Shown: in pieces, positions 1 through 7,168 of the stretch
Layout: every line of letters begins with the position of its first letter
Position numbering within the stretch: the first letter of the stretch is position 1
NCBI RefSeq assembly: GCF_022712295.1
Contig: NZ_JALAGT010000157.1
Location: forward strand, 1-18,548
Reading direction: 5' to 3'
DNA length: 18,548 bases
Source of the DNA: Galactobacter sp.
GTDB lineage: Bacteria > Actinomycetota > Actinomycetes > Actinomycetales > Micrococcaceae
Position numbers and translations under genes: made by a program
The notes under the pieces: model-generated
What the model was told of the DNA's origin: nothing
Database searches by the model: none
The model's input: the letters and a program-made list of their open reading frames with translations, nothing else

Positions 1-83
1 ACCCCCACCCGCCCCGCTCGAAGCGCCTCGACTCTCGATTCCAACCGCGTTCGGGTCACCGCTTCCCATATCCTGGAGGCCTG

Positions 84-121
84 TTGCGGCCCTCACACCA
101 CTTCGTATACGATTTGTGACA
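84..121 (+). promoter_or_regulatory. Leaderless promoter with overlapping GntR-type operator
   Basis: A -35-like TTGCGG (84-89) and a -10-like TACGAT (108-113) are separated by 18 bp. The ATG at 121 follows the -10 by 7 nt, so the transcript probably begins at the start codon itself. No Shine-Dalgarno lies close to the ATG; the only purine-rich run (GGAGG, 75-79) is about 40 nt away. The perfect palindrome TCGTATACGA (103-112) overlaps the -10. It fits the TNGT-N(0-3)-ACNA pattern known for operators of the FadR/FCD subgroup of GntR regulators. I infer autorepression by the gene that follows. Bases 1-83 hold no feature I can support. Confidence 0.6.
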
Positions 122-786
122 TGACGGTCACCACGAGCAAGTCGCAGCGCGCCTACGACGGCATCCGGGAGCGGATCCTGGACAGCACGTATGTGCCCGG
201 TTATCGCTTGGTGCTGTCCACGCTTGCCTCGGAACTGGAATGTTCCGTGGTCCCGGTCCGTGAGGCCATCCGCCGCCTGGAAGCAGAGGGCCTCGTCCGC
301 TTCGAACGCAACGTAGGCGCCACCGTCGCCAGCGTGGACAACACTCTCTACCTCAACACCATGCAGACCTTGGCTCTGCTGGAGGGTTCCGCTACCGCGT
401 TGGCTGCTCCCCACATCACCAAGGCAGCCCTCAGCCGTGCTCACCGGGTCAACGACCAGATGGTGGAACTGCTCCAGGACTTCGACCCGGCAGAATTCAC
501 CCGCCTGAACACTGAGTTCCACGCCGCGCTCTACGAGGCCTGCCCCAACACCCACCTGTTGGACCTGGTCCACCGTGGATGGACCCGCCTGCGAGCCATT
601 CGGGTCTCCACGTTCTCCACCGTCCCCGAGCGGTCCCAGCACTCCACCGAGGAGCACGAGGCCCTGCTCAACGCCATCGAATCCGGCGCCCCGGCCCAGG
701 AGATCGAGCGACTGGCAAGACAGCATCGCGTCCACACCCTGAACGCCTACCTTGCCGCCGTGGGCGAGCCACCCTCCGCGCTCTGA
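121..786 (+). CDS. GntR-family transcriptional regulator (FCD domain), likely controls hpaED
   Basis: This 221-aa protein has a winged helix-turn-helix over roughly residues 10-75, with the GntR signature VVPVREAIRRLEAEGLV at 43-59. An all-helical FCD ligand-binding domain covers about 80-212. Candidate FCD metal or ligand residues are N130, H134 (LNTEFH), H179 (EEHEAL) and H202 or H205. The first position is Asn rather than Asp, a common variant. The gene lies 58 bp upstream of hpaE on the same strand, so it probably regulates homoprotocatechuate degradation in response to a pathway acid, by analogy with FCD regulators of carboxylate catabolism; the ligand itself cannot be read from the sequence. 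The ATG at 121 is chosen because it sits just downstream of a -10/operator and GntR homology begins right after it. Confidence 0.9.
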   Translation: MTVTTSKSQRAYDGIRERILDSTYVPGYRLVLSTLASELECSVVPVREAIRRLEAEGLVRFERNVGATVASVDNTLYLNTMQTLALLEGSATALAAPHITKAALSRAHRVNDQMVELLQDFDPAEFTRLNTEFHAALYEACPNTHLLDLVHRGWTRLRAIRVSTFSTVPERSQHSTEEHEALLNAIESGAPAQEIERLARQHRVHTLNAYLAAVGEPPSAL

Positions 787-844
787 GCGTTCCCGTAACT
801 TCCACTTCTTCGACATCTTTCCACCGACGTAAGGATCAACGACC

Positions 845-2347
845 ATGAGCGTCTCCACCCCCGCAGGTCTTCCCGACAAGATCCAGCACTACATCAACGG
901 CGAATTCGTCGACTCGATTGACGGCGACACCTTCGACGTCCTGGATCCCGTCACCAACGAGCCGTACCTGAAGGCCGCATCCGGCAAGGTCGCAGACATC
1001 GACGCCGCCGTGGCCTCCGCCAAGGACGCCTTCGAGAACGGCCCGTGGCCCACCATGCTCCCCCGTGAGCGTGCCCGTGTCCTGAACAAGATCGCCGACG
1101 TGATCGAGTCGCGTGAGGACTCCATCGCAGCCTTCGAGTGCTTCGACACCGGCCTGCCGATTACCCAGGCCAAGGGCCAGGCCCGCCGCGCGGCCGAGAA
1201 CTTCCGCTTCTTCGCCGACCTGATCGTGGCCCAGCACGACGACGCCTTCAAGGTCCCCGGCCGCCAGGCCAACTACGTCAACCGCAAGCCCAAGGGCGTC
1301 GCCGGCCTGATCACCCCGTGGAACACTCCCATGATGCTGGAGTCCTGGAAGCTGGCCCCGGCCATCTCCACCGGCAACACCGTGGTCCTCAAGCCCGCGG
1401 AGTTCACCCCGCTCTCCGCCTCCCTGTGGCCCGGCATCTTCGAGGAGGCCGGCCTCCCCAAGGGCGTGTTCAACATGGTCCACGGCTTCGGCGAGGAAGG
1501 CTTCGCCGGCGATTCCCTGGTCAAGCACCCCGATGTCCCGCTGATCTCCTTCACGGGTGAGTCCGGTACCGGCAAGATCATCTTCGCCAACTCGGCCCCG
1601 TACCTGAAGGGCCTGTCCATGGAGCTGGGCGGCAAGTCCCCCGCCGTGGTCTTCGAGGACGCCGACCTCGACGCCGCCATCGATGCCACCATCTTCGGCG
1701 TCTTCTCCTTGAACGGTGAGCGTTGCACGGCCGGATCCCGCATCCTGGTCCAGCGCAGCATCTACGACGAGTTCGTTGAGCGCTACGCCGCCCAGGCCTC
1801 CCGCGTGAAGGTGGGCCTGCCCTCCGACCCCACCACCGAGGTCGGCGCCATCGTGCACCCCGAGCACTTCGAGAAGGTCATGTCCTACGTCGAGATCGGT
1901 AAGGGTGAGGCCCGCCTGGTGGCCGGCGGCGGACGCCCCGAGGGCTTCCCTGAGGGCAACTTCGTCCAGCCCACCGTCTTCGCGGATGTGGCCCCCGACG
2001 CCCGCATCTTCCAGGAGGAGATCTTCGGCCCGGTCGTGGCGATCACCCCCTTCGACACCGATGAAGAGGCCCTGGAACTGGCCAACAACACCAAGTACGG
2101 CCTGGCCGCCTACATCTGGACCAACGACCTGAAGCGTTCGCACAACTTCGCGCAGAACGTCGAGTCCGGCATGGTGTGGCTCAACTCCAACAACGTCCGC
2201 GACCTGCGCACACCCTTCGGTGGCGTCAAGGCCTCCGGGCTGGGCCACGAGGGCGGCTACCGCTCCATCGACTTCTACACGGACCAGCAGGCCGTGCACA
2301 TCAATCTCGGCGAGGTCCACAACCCCGTCTTCGGCAAGCAGGCCTGA
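845..2347 (+). CDS. hpaE: 5-carboxymethyl-2-hydroxymuconate semialdehyde dehydrogenase
   Basis: This 500-aa NAD-dependent aldehyde dehydrogenase oxidises the ring-cleavage product 5-carboxymethyl-2-hydroxymuconate semialdehyde to the dicarboxylic acid in the cytoplasm. The ALDH hallmarks are present: PWN with N160, KPAE with K183, the general base E260 in MELGGKSP, the catalytic nucleophile C294 in GERCTAG, and E392 in EEIFGPVV. Features that match HpaE rather than a generic ALDH are the GVAGLITPWNTP segment and the C-terminal stretch from NNVRDLRTPFGG to INLGEVHNPVFGK. The next gene encodes the dioxygenase that makes its substrate, which supports the assignment. The ATG is preceded by AAGGA (831-835) with 9 nt spacing. 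The gene is probably cotranscribed with the upstream regulator, since no separate promoter is obvious in 787-844. Specificity is inferred from similarity and context. Confidence 0.92.
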   Translation: MSVSTPAGLPDKIQHYINGEFVDSIDGDTFDVLDPVTNEPYLKAASGKVADIDAAVASAKDAFENGPWPTMLPRERARVLNKIADVIESREDSIAAFECFDTGLPITQAKGQARRAAENFRFFADLIVAQHDDAFKVPGRQANYVNRKPKGVAGLITPWNTPMMLESWKLAPAISTGNTVVLKPAEFTPLSASLWPGIFEEAGLPKGVFNMVHGFGEEGFAGDSLVKHPDVPLISFTGESGTGKIIFANSAPYLKGLSMELGGKSPAVVFEDADLDAAIDATIFGVFSLNGERCTAGSRILVQRSIYDEFVERYAAQASRVKVGLPSDPTTEVGAIVHPEHFEKVMSYVEIGKGEARLVAGGGRPEGFPEGNFVQPTVFADVAPDARIFQEEIFGPVVAITPFDTDEEALELANNTKYGLAAYIWTNDLKRSHNFAQNVESGMVWLNSNNVRDLRTPFGGVKASGLGHEGGYRSIDFYTDQQAVHINLGEVHNPVFGKQA

Positions 2348-2397
2348 GCGCCTCGGCGCCCATACACACCCCACTGATTCGAGCAAGGACGCTTATC

Positions 2398-3537
2398 ATG
2401 ACCAATCGCGCCGACATGACGCTGACCTCCTCCGGGTTCTACGTCTCCCAGGAGGCCCCGATCGAGGCCGCCAACGCCCTCCCGACCCCCACCGCTCCGG
2501 CCCCGGACATCCTCCGCTGCGCCTACATGGAGCTCGTGGTCACCGACCTGGCCAAGTCCCGTCACTTCTACGTGGAGGTCCTGGGCCTGCATGTGACCGA
2601 GGAGGACGACGAGGCCATCTACCTGCGCTCCACCGAGGAGTTCATCCACCACAACCTGGTGCTGCGCAAGGGCCCGATCGCCGCCGTGGCCGCCTTCTCC
2701 TACCGTGTCCGCACTCCGGAGGACCTCGACAAGGCCGTCGCCTTCTACAAGGAACTCGACTGCCGCGTGGAGCGCAACGAGAACGGCTTCACGAAGGGTA
2801 TCGGCGACTCCGTTCGCGTCACCGACCCCCTGGGCTTCCCGTACGAGTTCTTCTACCAGACCGAGCACCAGGAGCGTCTCTCCTGGCGTTACGACCTGCA
2901 GGCCCCCGGCGAACTGGTCCGCTTGGACCACTTCAATCAGGTGACCCCGGACGTCCCGAAGGCCACCAAGTTCATGCAGGACCTGGGCTTCCGCGTCACC
3001 GAGGACATTCAGGACGATGCCGGCACGGTCTACGCCGCATGGATGCGCCGCAAGCCCACCGTGCATGACACCGCCATGACCGGCGGAGACGGCCCCCGCA
3101 TGCACCACGTGGCCTTCGCGACCCACGAGAAGCACAACATCCTGGCCATTTGCGACAAGCTCGGTTCCCTGCGCCTGTCGGACTCCATCGAGCGCGGCCC
3201 GGGCCGCCACGGGGTCTCCAACGCCTTCTACCTCTACCTTCGTGACCCAGACGGCCACCGCGTGGAGGTCTACACCCAGGACTACTACACGGGCGATCCC
3301 GACAACCCGGTCGTCACCTGGGATGTGCATGACAACCAGCGTCGTGACTTCTGGGGCAACCCCGTGGTCCCGTCCTGGTACACGGACGCCTCGCTGGTCC
3401 TGGACCTGGACGGCAACCCGCAGCCCGTGGTCTCCCGCACGGACGACTCCGAGATGGACGTGACCATCGGAGCCGACGGCTTCTCCTACACGCGCGCCGA
3501 CGAGAACAACGGCTTCAAGTTGGGCAACACGCTCTGA
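2398..3537 (+). CDS. hpaD: 3,4-dihydroxyphenylacetate 2,3-dioxygenase (homoprotocatechuate extradiol dioxygenase)
   Basis: This 379-aa type I extradiol dioxygenase of the vicinal-oxygen-chelate fold has two tandem glyoxalase-like modules (about 38-155 and 172-300). It opens 3,4-dihydroxyphenylacetate with O2 to give the substrate of HpaE. It closely resembles what I recall of Brevibacterium fuscum HPCD (Fe) and Arthrobacter MndD (Mn). With a constant offset of 23 residues, the metal ligands are H178 (RLDHFNQ), H237 (MHHVAF) and E290 (HRVEVYTQ). The second-sphere residues corresponding to HPCD H200 and Y257 are H223 (TVHDTA) and Y280. The native metal cannot be read from these ligands. The extra N-terminal residues compared with HPCD depend on using the ATG at 2398, which has AAGGA (2385-2389) 8 nt upstream; M7 (2416) is an alternative start. 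The gap to hpaE is 50 bp, suggesting one transcript. Confidence 0.95.
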   Translation: MTNRADMTLTSSGFYVSQEAPIEAANALPTPTAPAPDILRCAYMELVVTDLAKSRHFYVEVLGLHVTEEDDEAIYLRSTEEFIHHNLVLRKGPIAAVAAFSYRVRTPEDLDKAVAFYKELDCRVERNENGFTKGIGDSVRVTDPLGFPYEFFYQTEHQERLSWRYDLQAPGELVRLDHFNQVTPDVPKATKFMQDLGFRVTEDIQDDAGTVYAAWMRRKPTVHDTAMTGGDGPRMHHVAFATHEKHNILAICDKLGSLRLSDSIERGPGRHGVSNAFYLYLRDPDGHRVEVYTQDYYTGDPDNPVVTWDVHDNQRRDFWGNPVVPSWYTDASLVLDLDGNPQPVVSRTDDSEMDVTIGADGFSYTRADENNGFKLGNTL

Positions 3538-3563
3538 TCCAGCGCTCTGCGAGCGCTTGAGCC

Positions 3564-3609
3564 GCGGGTGCCCCGGACTCCTTGGTGGAGTCCGGGGCAC
3601 CCGCTTTTT
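3564..3609 (+). terminator. Strong intrinsic terminator after hpaD
   Basis: A perfect 18-bp stem (3564-3581 pairing with 3587-3604) with a 5-nt TTGGT loop is followed directly by TTTTT (3605-3609). It begins 26 nt after the hpaD stop. A smaller hairpin, AGCGCT-CTGCG-AGCGCT (3541-3557), stands between the stop codon and this stem. The structure should separate the hpa transcript from the next operon. Confidence 0.93.
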
Positions 3610-3639
3610 CTGTGCCCGACGGCCCGGGCCGGGTGGATC

Positions 3640-3678
3640 TGGACACGTCAGCCGGAAATGTCCTACATTTACGTTCCA
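3640..3678 (+). promoter_or_regulatory. Leaderless promoter with overlapping inverted-repeat operator
   Basis: TGGACA (3640-3645, five of six consensus -35 bases) and TACATT (3664-3669) are 18 bp apart. The ATG at 3678 follows the -10 after 8 nt, and there is no Shine-Dalgarno. A perfect 6-3-6 inverted repeat, AAATGTCCTACATTT (3656-3670), covers the -10. The layout is almost identical to that before the regulator at 121. I infer the site is the operator of the downstream GntR protein. Confidence 0.65.
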
Positions 3679-4385
3679 TGTGCCCTTCAGCCGCATCGAC
3701 CCCCCGGACGTCGAAGTCCGCGGCCACCCTGGACGTCCTGCGCTCCCGGTTGACGGACGGAACCTGGCCGGTCGGTACCCGAATCCCGGGAGAACACGAC
3801 CTCGCCACCGAACTCGGGGTGGGGCGCAATACCCTGAGGGAGGCCCTGCGCTCCCTGACCAACCAGGGGCTCCTGACCGCTCGAGCCGGAGACGGAACCT
3901 ACGTCATCGCCACGGACGAACTCGCAGCGGCTCTGGCCCGTCGCGTGTCCCCCGAGGAATCCCGTCAGGCACTCGAGGTCCGCGGTGCCCTGGAGATGCA
4001 GGCGGCCCGGATCGCGGCCCACCGCATCAGCGACACCGACCTCGACACCCTGAGAGGACTCACCCGGGCCCGGAGCGAAGCCTCTGCCAAGGCCGACGAT
4101 GCAGCATTCGTCCGCGCCGACCTCGCCTGGCACGAGTTCATCGTGGCCTGCTGCGAGAATCCTCTGCTGACCGATCTCTACGGTGGACTCGACCGGGCCG
4201 CCTCCTACACGCGGGAATCCGGCGAGTCGGACGTACCTCGACTGCACAGACCGGCGCAGGCCATGGACCTGGCGCATCACGAGGTCCTGGGGGCTCTGAT
4301 CGCCAGGGAACCGGACGCGGCCATGCGGGCCGCCGCTCATCTCACCGATATCGCCGCCACTCATCTCTTGGAGGCCAACTCATGA
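3678..4385 (+). CDS. GntR/FadR-family regulator (FCD domain), likely controls the downstream transporter
   Basis: This is a 235-aa protein. The GntR winged helix spans about residues 15-78, with IPGEHDLATELGVGRNTLREALRSL at 36-60 containing the helix-turn-helix and the wing GDGTYV at 71-76. An FCD domain follows at about 95-230, with candidate ligand residues D148, H152 (DLAWHEF), H201 (HHEVLG) and H221. The reading frame is open further upstream to 3582, but that stretch overlaps the hpa terminator and contains the promoter. The ATG at 3678 is therefore preferred. The stop overlaps the start of the transporter gene (ATGA), so both are translated from one message. It likely responds to a substrate of that transporter; no ligand can be predicted. 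Confidence 0.9.
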   Translation: MCPSAASTPRTSKSAATLDVLRSRLTDGTWPVGTRIPGEHDLATELGVGRNTLREALRSLTNQGLLTARAGDGTYVIATDELAAALARRVSPEESRQALEVRGALEMQAARIAAHRISDTDLDTLRGLTRARSEASAKADDAAFVRADLAWHEFIVACCENPLLTDLYGGLDRAASYTRESGESDVPRLHRPAQAMDLAHHEVLGALIAREPDAAMRAAAHLTDIAATHLLEANS

Positions 4386-5629
4386 GCCTACCCACCACCG
4401 CCCCCGCCAGGATGCTGCGCCCCGCGCTGCTCCTGGCGGGCATCTTCCTGCTGGCCGCCAACATGCGCGGCGCCCTGACCGTGGTCAGTCCGTTGATGGG
4501 CGAGATCCGCGCGGACCTCGACATCGGTTCCGCCGGAGCCAGCGCACTGATCTCCCTGCCGCTGCTGTGCTTCGCCGCAGTGTCGCCGTTGGCTCCGAAG
4601 CTGGCACGGCGCTTCGGGACGGAGGCGACGCTGACGAGTGCTCTGGTGCTGCTCATGGTGGGTATCGTCCTGCGCTCTCTGCCCCTCGCCGCCCTGCTGT
4701 GGGTGGGCACCGTGCTGATCGGCTCCGCCATCGCCTGCATCAACGTCCTGCTGCCGTCTCTGCTCAAACGCGATTTCCCGGATCGCGTCGGCTCCCTGAC
4801 CGGCGCGTACAACGGCGTGCAATCCGCGTTCGCTGCACTCGCGGCAGGATTTGCCGTCCCCATCGCCGGGCTTCCCGGCTCCGGTTGGCGCCTCGCTCTG
4901 GGCTTCACCGCGGCCATCGCGCTCATCGGCATTGCCGTGATGCTCCCGCAGCTTCGCGTCAACGCGCCCCAGCCCGCGCCCGAAGGTGCCCGACGGACGG
5001 AGGTGAGTACCACCGTCGGCCATGAGGCAGGTGCCACGCAAGGTTCCGACGGGGGCGGACGCCGCCCGTCGCTGCTGCGCAGCGCCGTTGCGTGGCAGGT
5101 CGCCTTGTTCATGGGGCTGCAGTCCTGCGTCTTCTACTCGATGGTCACGTGGTGGCCCACCATCGAACACAGCTACGGGATCTCCACCTCCGTGGCGGGC
5201 GTCCACGCCGCGGTCTTCCAGGCCACCGGCATCGTGGGTTCCCTCGTCACCGGTGCGGCGCTCAAACGTGCCCCGAGGCCTGCCACCGTGACCCCGGTGG
5301 TCTTCTCGGTGATCGGAGTCTTCGGGATGGTGATGTTCCCGGCCGCGGCCATCGTTTGGACCATCGTGATCGGCCTCGGAGCCGGTGGCTGCATCGTGGC
5401 GGCACTCGCCCTGTTCAGCGCCAGGACCCGGGACCACCATCGCGCGGCAGAGCTCTCCGGCATGGGTCAGTCGGTGGGCTATCTGCTCGCCGCAGCGTTA
5501 CCGCCCACGCTGGGGTTCCTTCACGATGCCACGCACGGCTGGCAGGTCCCGCTTCTGGCCCTGGGCGGAACCATCGTGCTGGCGCTGGTCTTCGCAGCTC
5601 TGGGATCTCGTGACCGCGTGGTGGAGTGA
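4382..5629 (+). CDS. MFS transporter of the CynX/NimT type
   Basis: This 415-aa polytopic inner-membrane protein has about twelve hydrophobic segments. A hydrophilic loop around residues 195-235, rich in Gly, Pro and charged residues, divides the two six-helix halves. The segments LAANMRGALTVVSPL near the N-terminus and CINVLLPSLLKRDFP in the middle are what I associate with the CynX/NimT/YycB group (cyanate- and 2-nitroimidazole-type transporters). The family name does not fix the substrate. The start overlaps the regulator stop by 4 bp and is preceded by GGAGG (4370-4374) with 7 nt spacing, so translational coupling is likely. No cyanase or other enzyme gene is adjacent. Confidence 0.88.
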   Translation: MSLPTTAPARMLRPALLLAGIFLLAANMRGALTVVSPLMGEIRADLDIGSAGASALISLPLLCFAAVSPLAPKLARRFGTEATLTSALVLLMVGIVLRSLPLAALLWVGTVLIGSAIACINVLLPSLLKRDFPDRVGSLTGAYNGVQSAFAALAAGFAVPIAGLPGSGWRLALGFTAAIALIGIAVMLPQLRVNAPQPAPEGARRTEVSTTVGHEAGATQGSDGGGRRPSLLRSAVAWQVALFMGLQSCVFYSMVTWWPTIEHSYGISTSVAGVHAAVFQATGIVGSLVTGAALKRAPRPATVTPVVFSVIGVFGMVMFPAAAIVWTIVIGLGAGGCIVAALALFSARTRDHHRAAELSGMGQSVGYLLAAALPPTLGFLHDATHGWQVPLLALGGTIVLALVFAALGSRDRVVE

Positions 5630-5635
5630 GCCATC

Positions 5636-5649
5636 CCTACGGGTAGGCT
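5636..5649 (+). promoter_or_regulatory. Possible promoter element before the 5698 gene
   Basis: A 5-2-5 inverted repeat (CCTAC-GG-GTAGG, 5636-5647) overlaps a TANNNT hexamer, TAGGCT (5644-5649), in the 68-bp gap after the transporter. No good -35 is visible. The same TAGGCT hexamer stands in front of the minus-strand gene starting at 12341. The call is weak. Confidence 0.3.
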
Positions 5650-5697
5650 TGAAAATCAGATGCACAGTCCGTGCGAGAAGCAGCAGGAGGAACCGCA

Positions 5698-6006
5698 GTG
5701 AGTGAAACCGAACAGCGCGCCAAGGACGTTTACGTCGCGTCGTTGGAGTCGCCTGAGCACCAGAACGCCGTGTCCAAGGCCGGGCGTTTCGTGGCCGGCT
5801 TGGCTTCGGCGGCCTTCGGCGACGACGGAAGCGCCTTCAGCGGCGTGGCCGTGGTGATTCGCCGCTTGGACGACCACGCGGTCCTGGCCCGAGTGGACGC
5901 CGGAAACTACGAGTCCGACGAGACGCTTCTGGGGATCGTGAACCAGGACCTCGAGGACATGAACGTCGCCGATTTCGTTCAGGCTTGGTCCTCAGAGGAC
6001 GACTGA
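5698..6006 (+). CDS. Conserved-looking small hypothetical protein
   Basis: This 102-aa soluble, acidic protein has no family I recognise. It has no signal peptide or membrane helix. The segment SKAGRFVAGLASAAFG is Gly/Ala-rich, followed by an alternating pattern that looks like beta strands (FSGVAVVIRRLDDHAVLARVDAG) and an acidic C-terminal helix ending SSEDD. The start is the GTG at 5698, which has a near-perfect AGGAGG (5685-5690) 7 nt upstream. An in-frame GTG at 5671 lacks such a site. The gene ends 4 bp from the end of the convergent minus-strand gene. Confidence 0.75.
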   Translation: MSETEQRAKDVYVASLESPEHQNAVSKAGRFVAGLASAAFGDDGSAFSGVAVVIRRLDDHAVLARVDAGNYESDETLLGIVNQDLEDMNVADFVQAWSSEDD

Positions 6007-6010
6007 CCGG

Positions 6011-6352
6011 TCAGTGGCCCTGAGGGCCCTGGCGCTTGTTGCGTTCGCGCCGTTCGGCGGCCTTGAGCTCTTCGTCGGACAGCTCCGAGGAGCGGTTCAC
6101 ACCTGAGCCTCTACCCATTTCGTCCGGGTTCTCCTTGACGGCCATCATCAACAACGAGATCACCACCAGACCCACCACGAAGGCGATCAGGAAGGCGATG
6201 AAGCCGAACTGGAATCGGAGCCCGTTCTCGGTGCCTCCGGTGGAGGCGATGGTGACGACGGCGCCGGCCACCACTCCGAAGATGAGGGAGAGGATGAGGG
6301 CAGGGCGGATGCTCTGCTTCCAGCCGTGCTGATCGTCCTTGGGTGCACCCAC
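6011..6352 (-). CDS. Small membrane protein of unknown function
   Basis: This is a 113-aa protein if read from the GTG at 6352. Two hydrophobic helices are clear: one following HGWKQSIRP (about residues 13-36) and one in FQFGFIAFLIAFVVGLVVISL (about 46-70). A charged, Arg/Lys/Glu-rich cytoplasmic tail with the segment SDEELKAAERRERNKRQ follows. A Shine-Dalgarno AAGGAG (minus strand, 6368-6363) lies 10 nt from the GTG at 6352 and 4 nt from an in-frame TTG at 6358, so the start is uncertain by two codons. The gene is convergent with, and only 4 bp from, the gene at 5698-6006. I cannot assign a function. Confidence 0.75.
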   Translation of the reverse strand: MGAPKDDQHGWKQSIRPALILSLIFGVVAGAVVTIASTGGTENGLRFQFGFIAFLIAFVVGLVVISLLMMAVKENPDEMGRGSGVNRSSELSDEELKAAERRERNKRQGPQGH

Positions 6353-6475
6353 GGTCAAGGGTCTCCTTCTACCTACTAAATTCACTCGGACCGGAGGTTC
6401 ATCCGGCCTCAACCGCACAACTGTTCAGGTGGCCTGCGGATTCCACCGGCGATGACAGAGCACGGACATTCCAGT

Positions 6476-7063
6476 CTACGACTGCTCGGCCGACTTGTTG
6501 ACATCGCGCCGGTATCCGATCGCGGCCAGGACCTGATGAACACCGATGCAGACCACGATCATGGCGGCGGTACCGAAGATGCCGTGCGGGTCCAGATTGC
6601 TACCCAAGGCCACCGACACGAGCACCAGGACCACCGCGCCGATGATCCCCAGTGCGCCGGAGATCACCATGTCCGCGGCGGGACGGCCCAACTCCTTGCG
6701 CCCCCAACCGGCCACGAGTTCGCCGATCCCACCCAGCGCCAGACCCAACGCGATGATGGACGCCATCGCTGCGGGCTCGCGGAAGATGAAGAGCAGGACT
6801 CCCGCCACGATCCAGCCGAGCGCTGCCGCGGTGAGACCTGTGCGCATCCGTTCCGGAAGACCGGCCAGGCGCGTGACGGGCCAGACGAACAGGGCGCAAA
6901 GCAGGAACAGCACGGCGGTGGCGATGGCCACCAGCACGCTCGGCGGGTTCTTGGCCCAGAAGATCCCCAGCAGGGAGTACGCGATGGCGATGACCGCACG
7001 GTAGAGCACGGGTTTCCAGAAGACCCGAGCCATGGACGTGGGGTTCACGGCTACTTCAGACAC
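6476..7063 (-). CDS. Polytopic membrane protein, HdeD/DUF308-like
   Basis: This 195-aa protein has about six hydrophobic helices, for example VLVAIATAVLFLLCALFVW, ALGWIVAGVLLFIF, IIALGLALGGIGELVAGW and VISGALGIIGAVVLVLV. The regularly paired short helices with small polar loops resemble the HdeD/DUF308 class, but the match is loose. The start is taken as the GTG at 7063. No Shine-Dalgarno precedes it; a TAGACT hexamer ends 6 nt upstream, which would fit a leaderless start, though the -35 is poor. A later Met (7033) also lacks a ribosome site. Convergent neighbours are absent; it is divergent from the TetR gene across 105 bp. Confidence 0.75.
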   Translation of the reverse strand: MSEVAVNPTSMARVFWKPVLYRAVIAIAYSLLGIFWAKNPPSVLVAIATAVLFLLCALFVWPVTRLAGLPERMRTGLTAAALGWIVAGVLLFIFREPAAMASIIALGLALGGIGELVAGWGRKELGRPAADMVISGALGIIGAVVLVLVSVALGSNLDPHGIFGTAAMIVVCIGVHQVLAAIGYRRDVNKSAEQS

Positions 7064-7131
7064 CAGGTCAGTCTATCCGCGCACCCTGTTGCCACGGCCA
7101 GGGCCGAAGAGGTCTGATGGGTCACGGCCCC

Positions 7132-7168
7132 TTGAAGACACTCACTGACAAGTGTAAATTATTTACAC
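7132..7168 (+). promoter_or_regulatory. Leaderless promoter with palindromic TetR-type operator
   Basis: TTGAAG (7132-7137) and TAAATT (7155-7160) are spaced by 17 bp, and the GTG start follows after 8 nt. The perfect 8-1-8 palindrome GTGTAAATTATTTACAC (7152-7168) covers the -10 and abuts the start codon. Its AT-rich content stands out from its surroundings. I infer it is the operator of the TetR protein that follows, giving autorepression of the whole operon. Confidence 0.72.

Noticed and set aside
2348..2359. GCGCC-TC-GGCGC palindrome after the hpaE stop
   Set aside because: The loop is only 2 nt and there is no T-run; it is unlikely to terminate transcription between two genes of one pathway.
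836..2386. Long minus-strand open frame opposite hpaE (516 codons)
   Set aside because: It is the mirror of a strongly coding plus-strand gene in high-GC DNA; the translation is Gly/Val/Asp-rich without any domain, and there is no ribosome site.
2275..3696. Minus-strand open frame opposite hpaD (473 codons)
   Set aside because: Same mirror effect; it also runs through the hpa terminator hairpin and shows no recognisable protein features.
6391..6406. CCGGA-N6-TCCGG inverted repeat upstream of the minus-strand membrane protein gene
   Set aside because: A five-bp GC-rich arm is expected by chance at this base composition, and no promoter alignment supports an operator.
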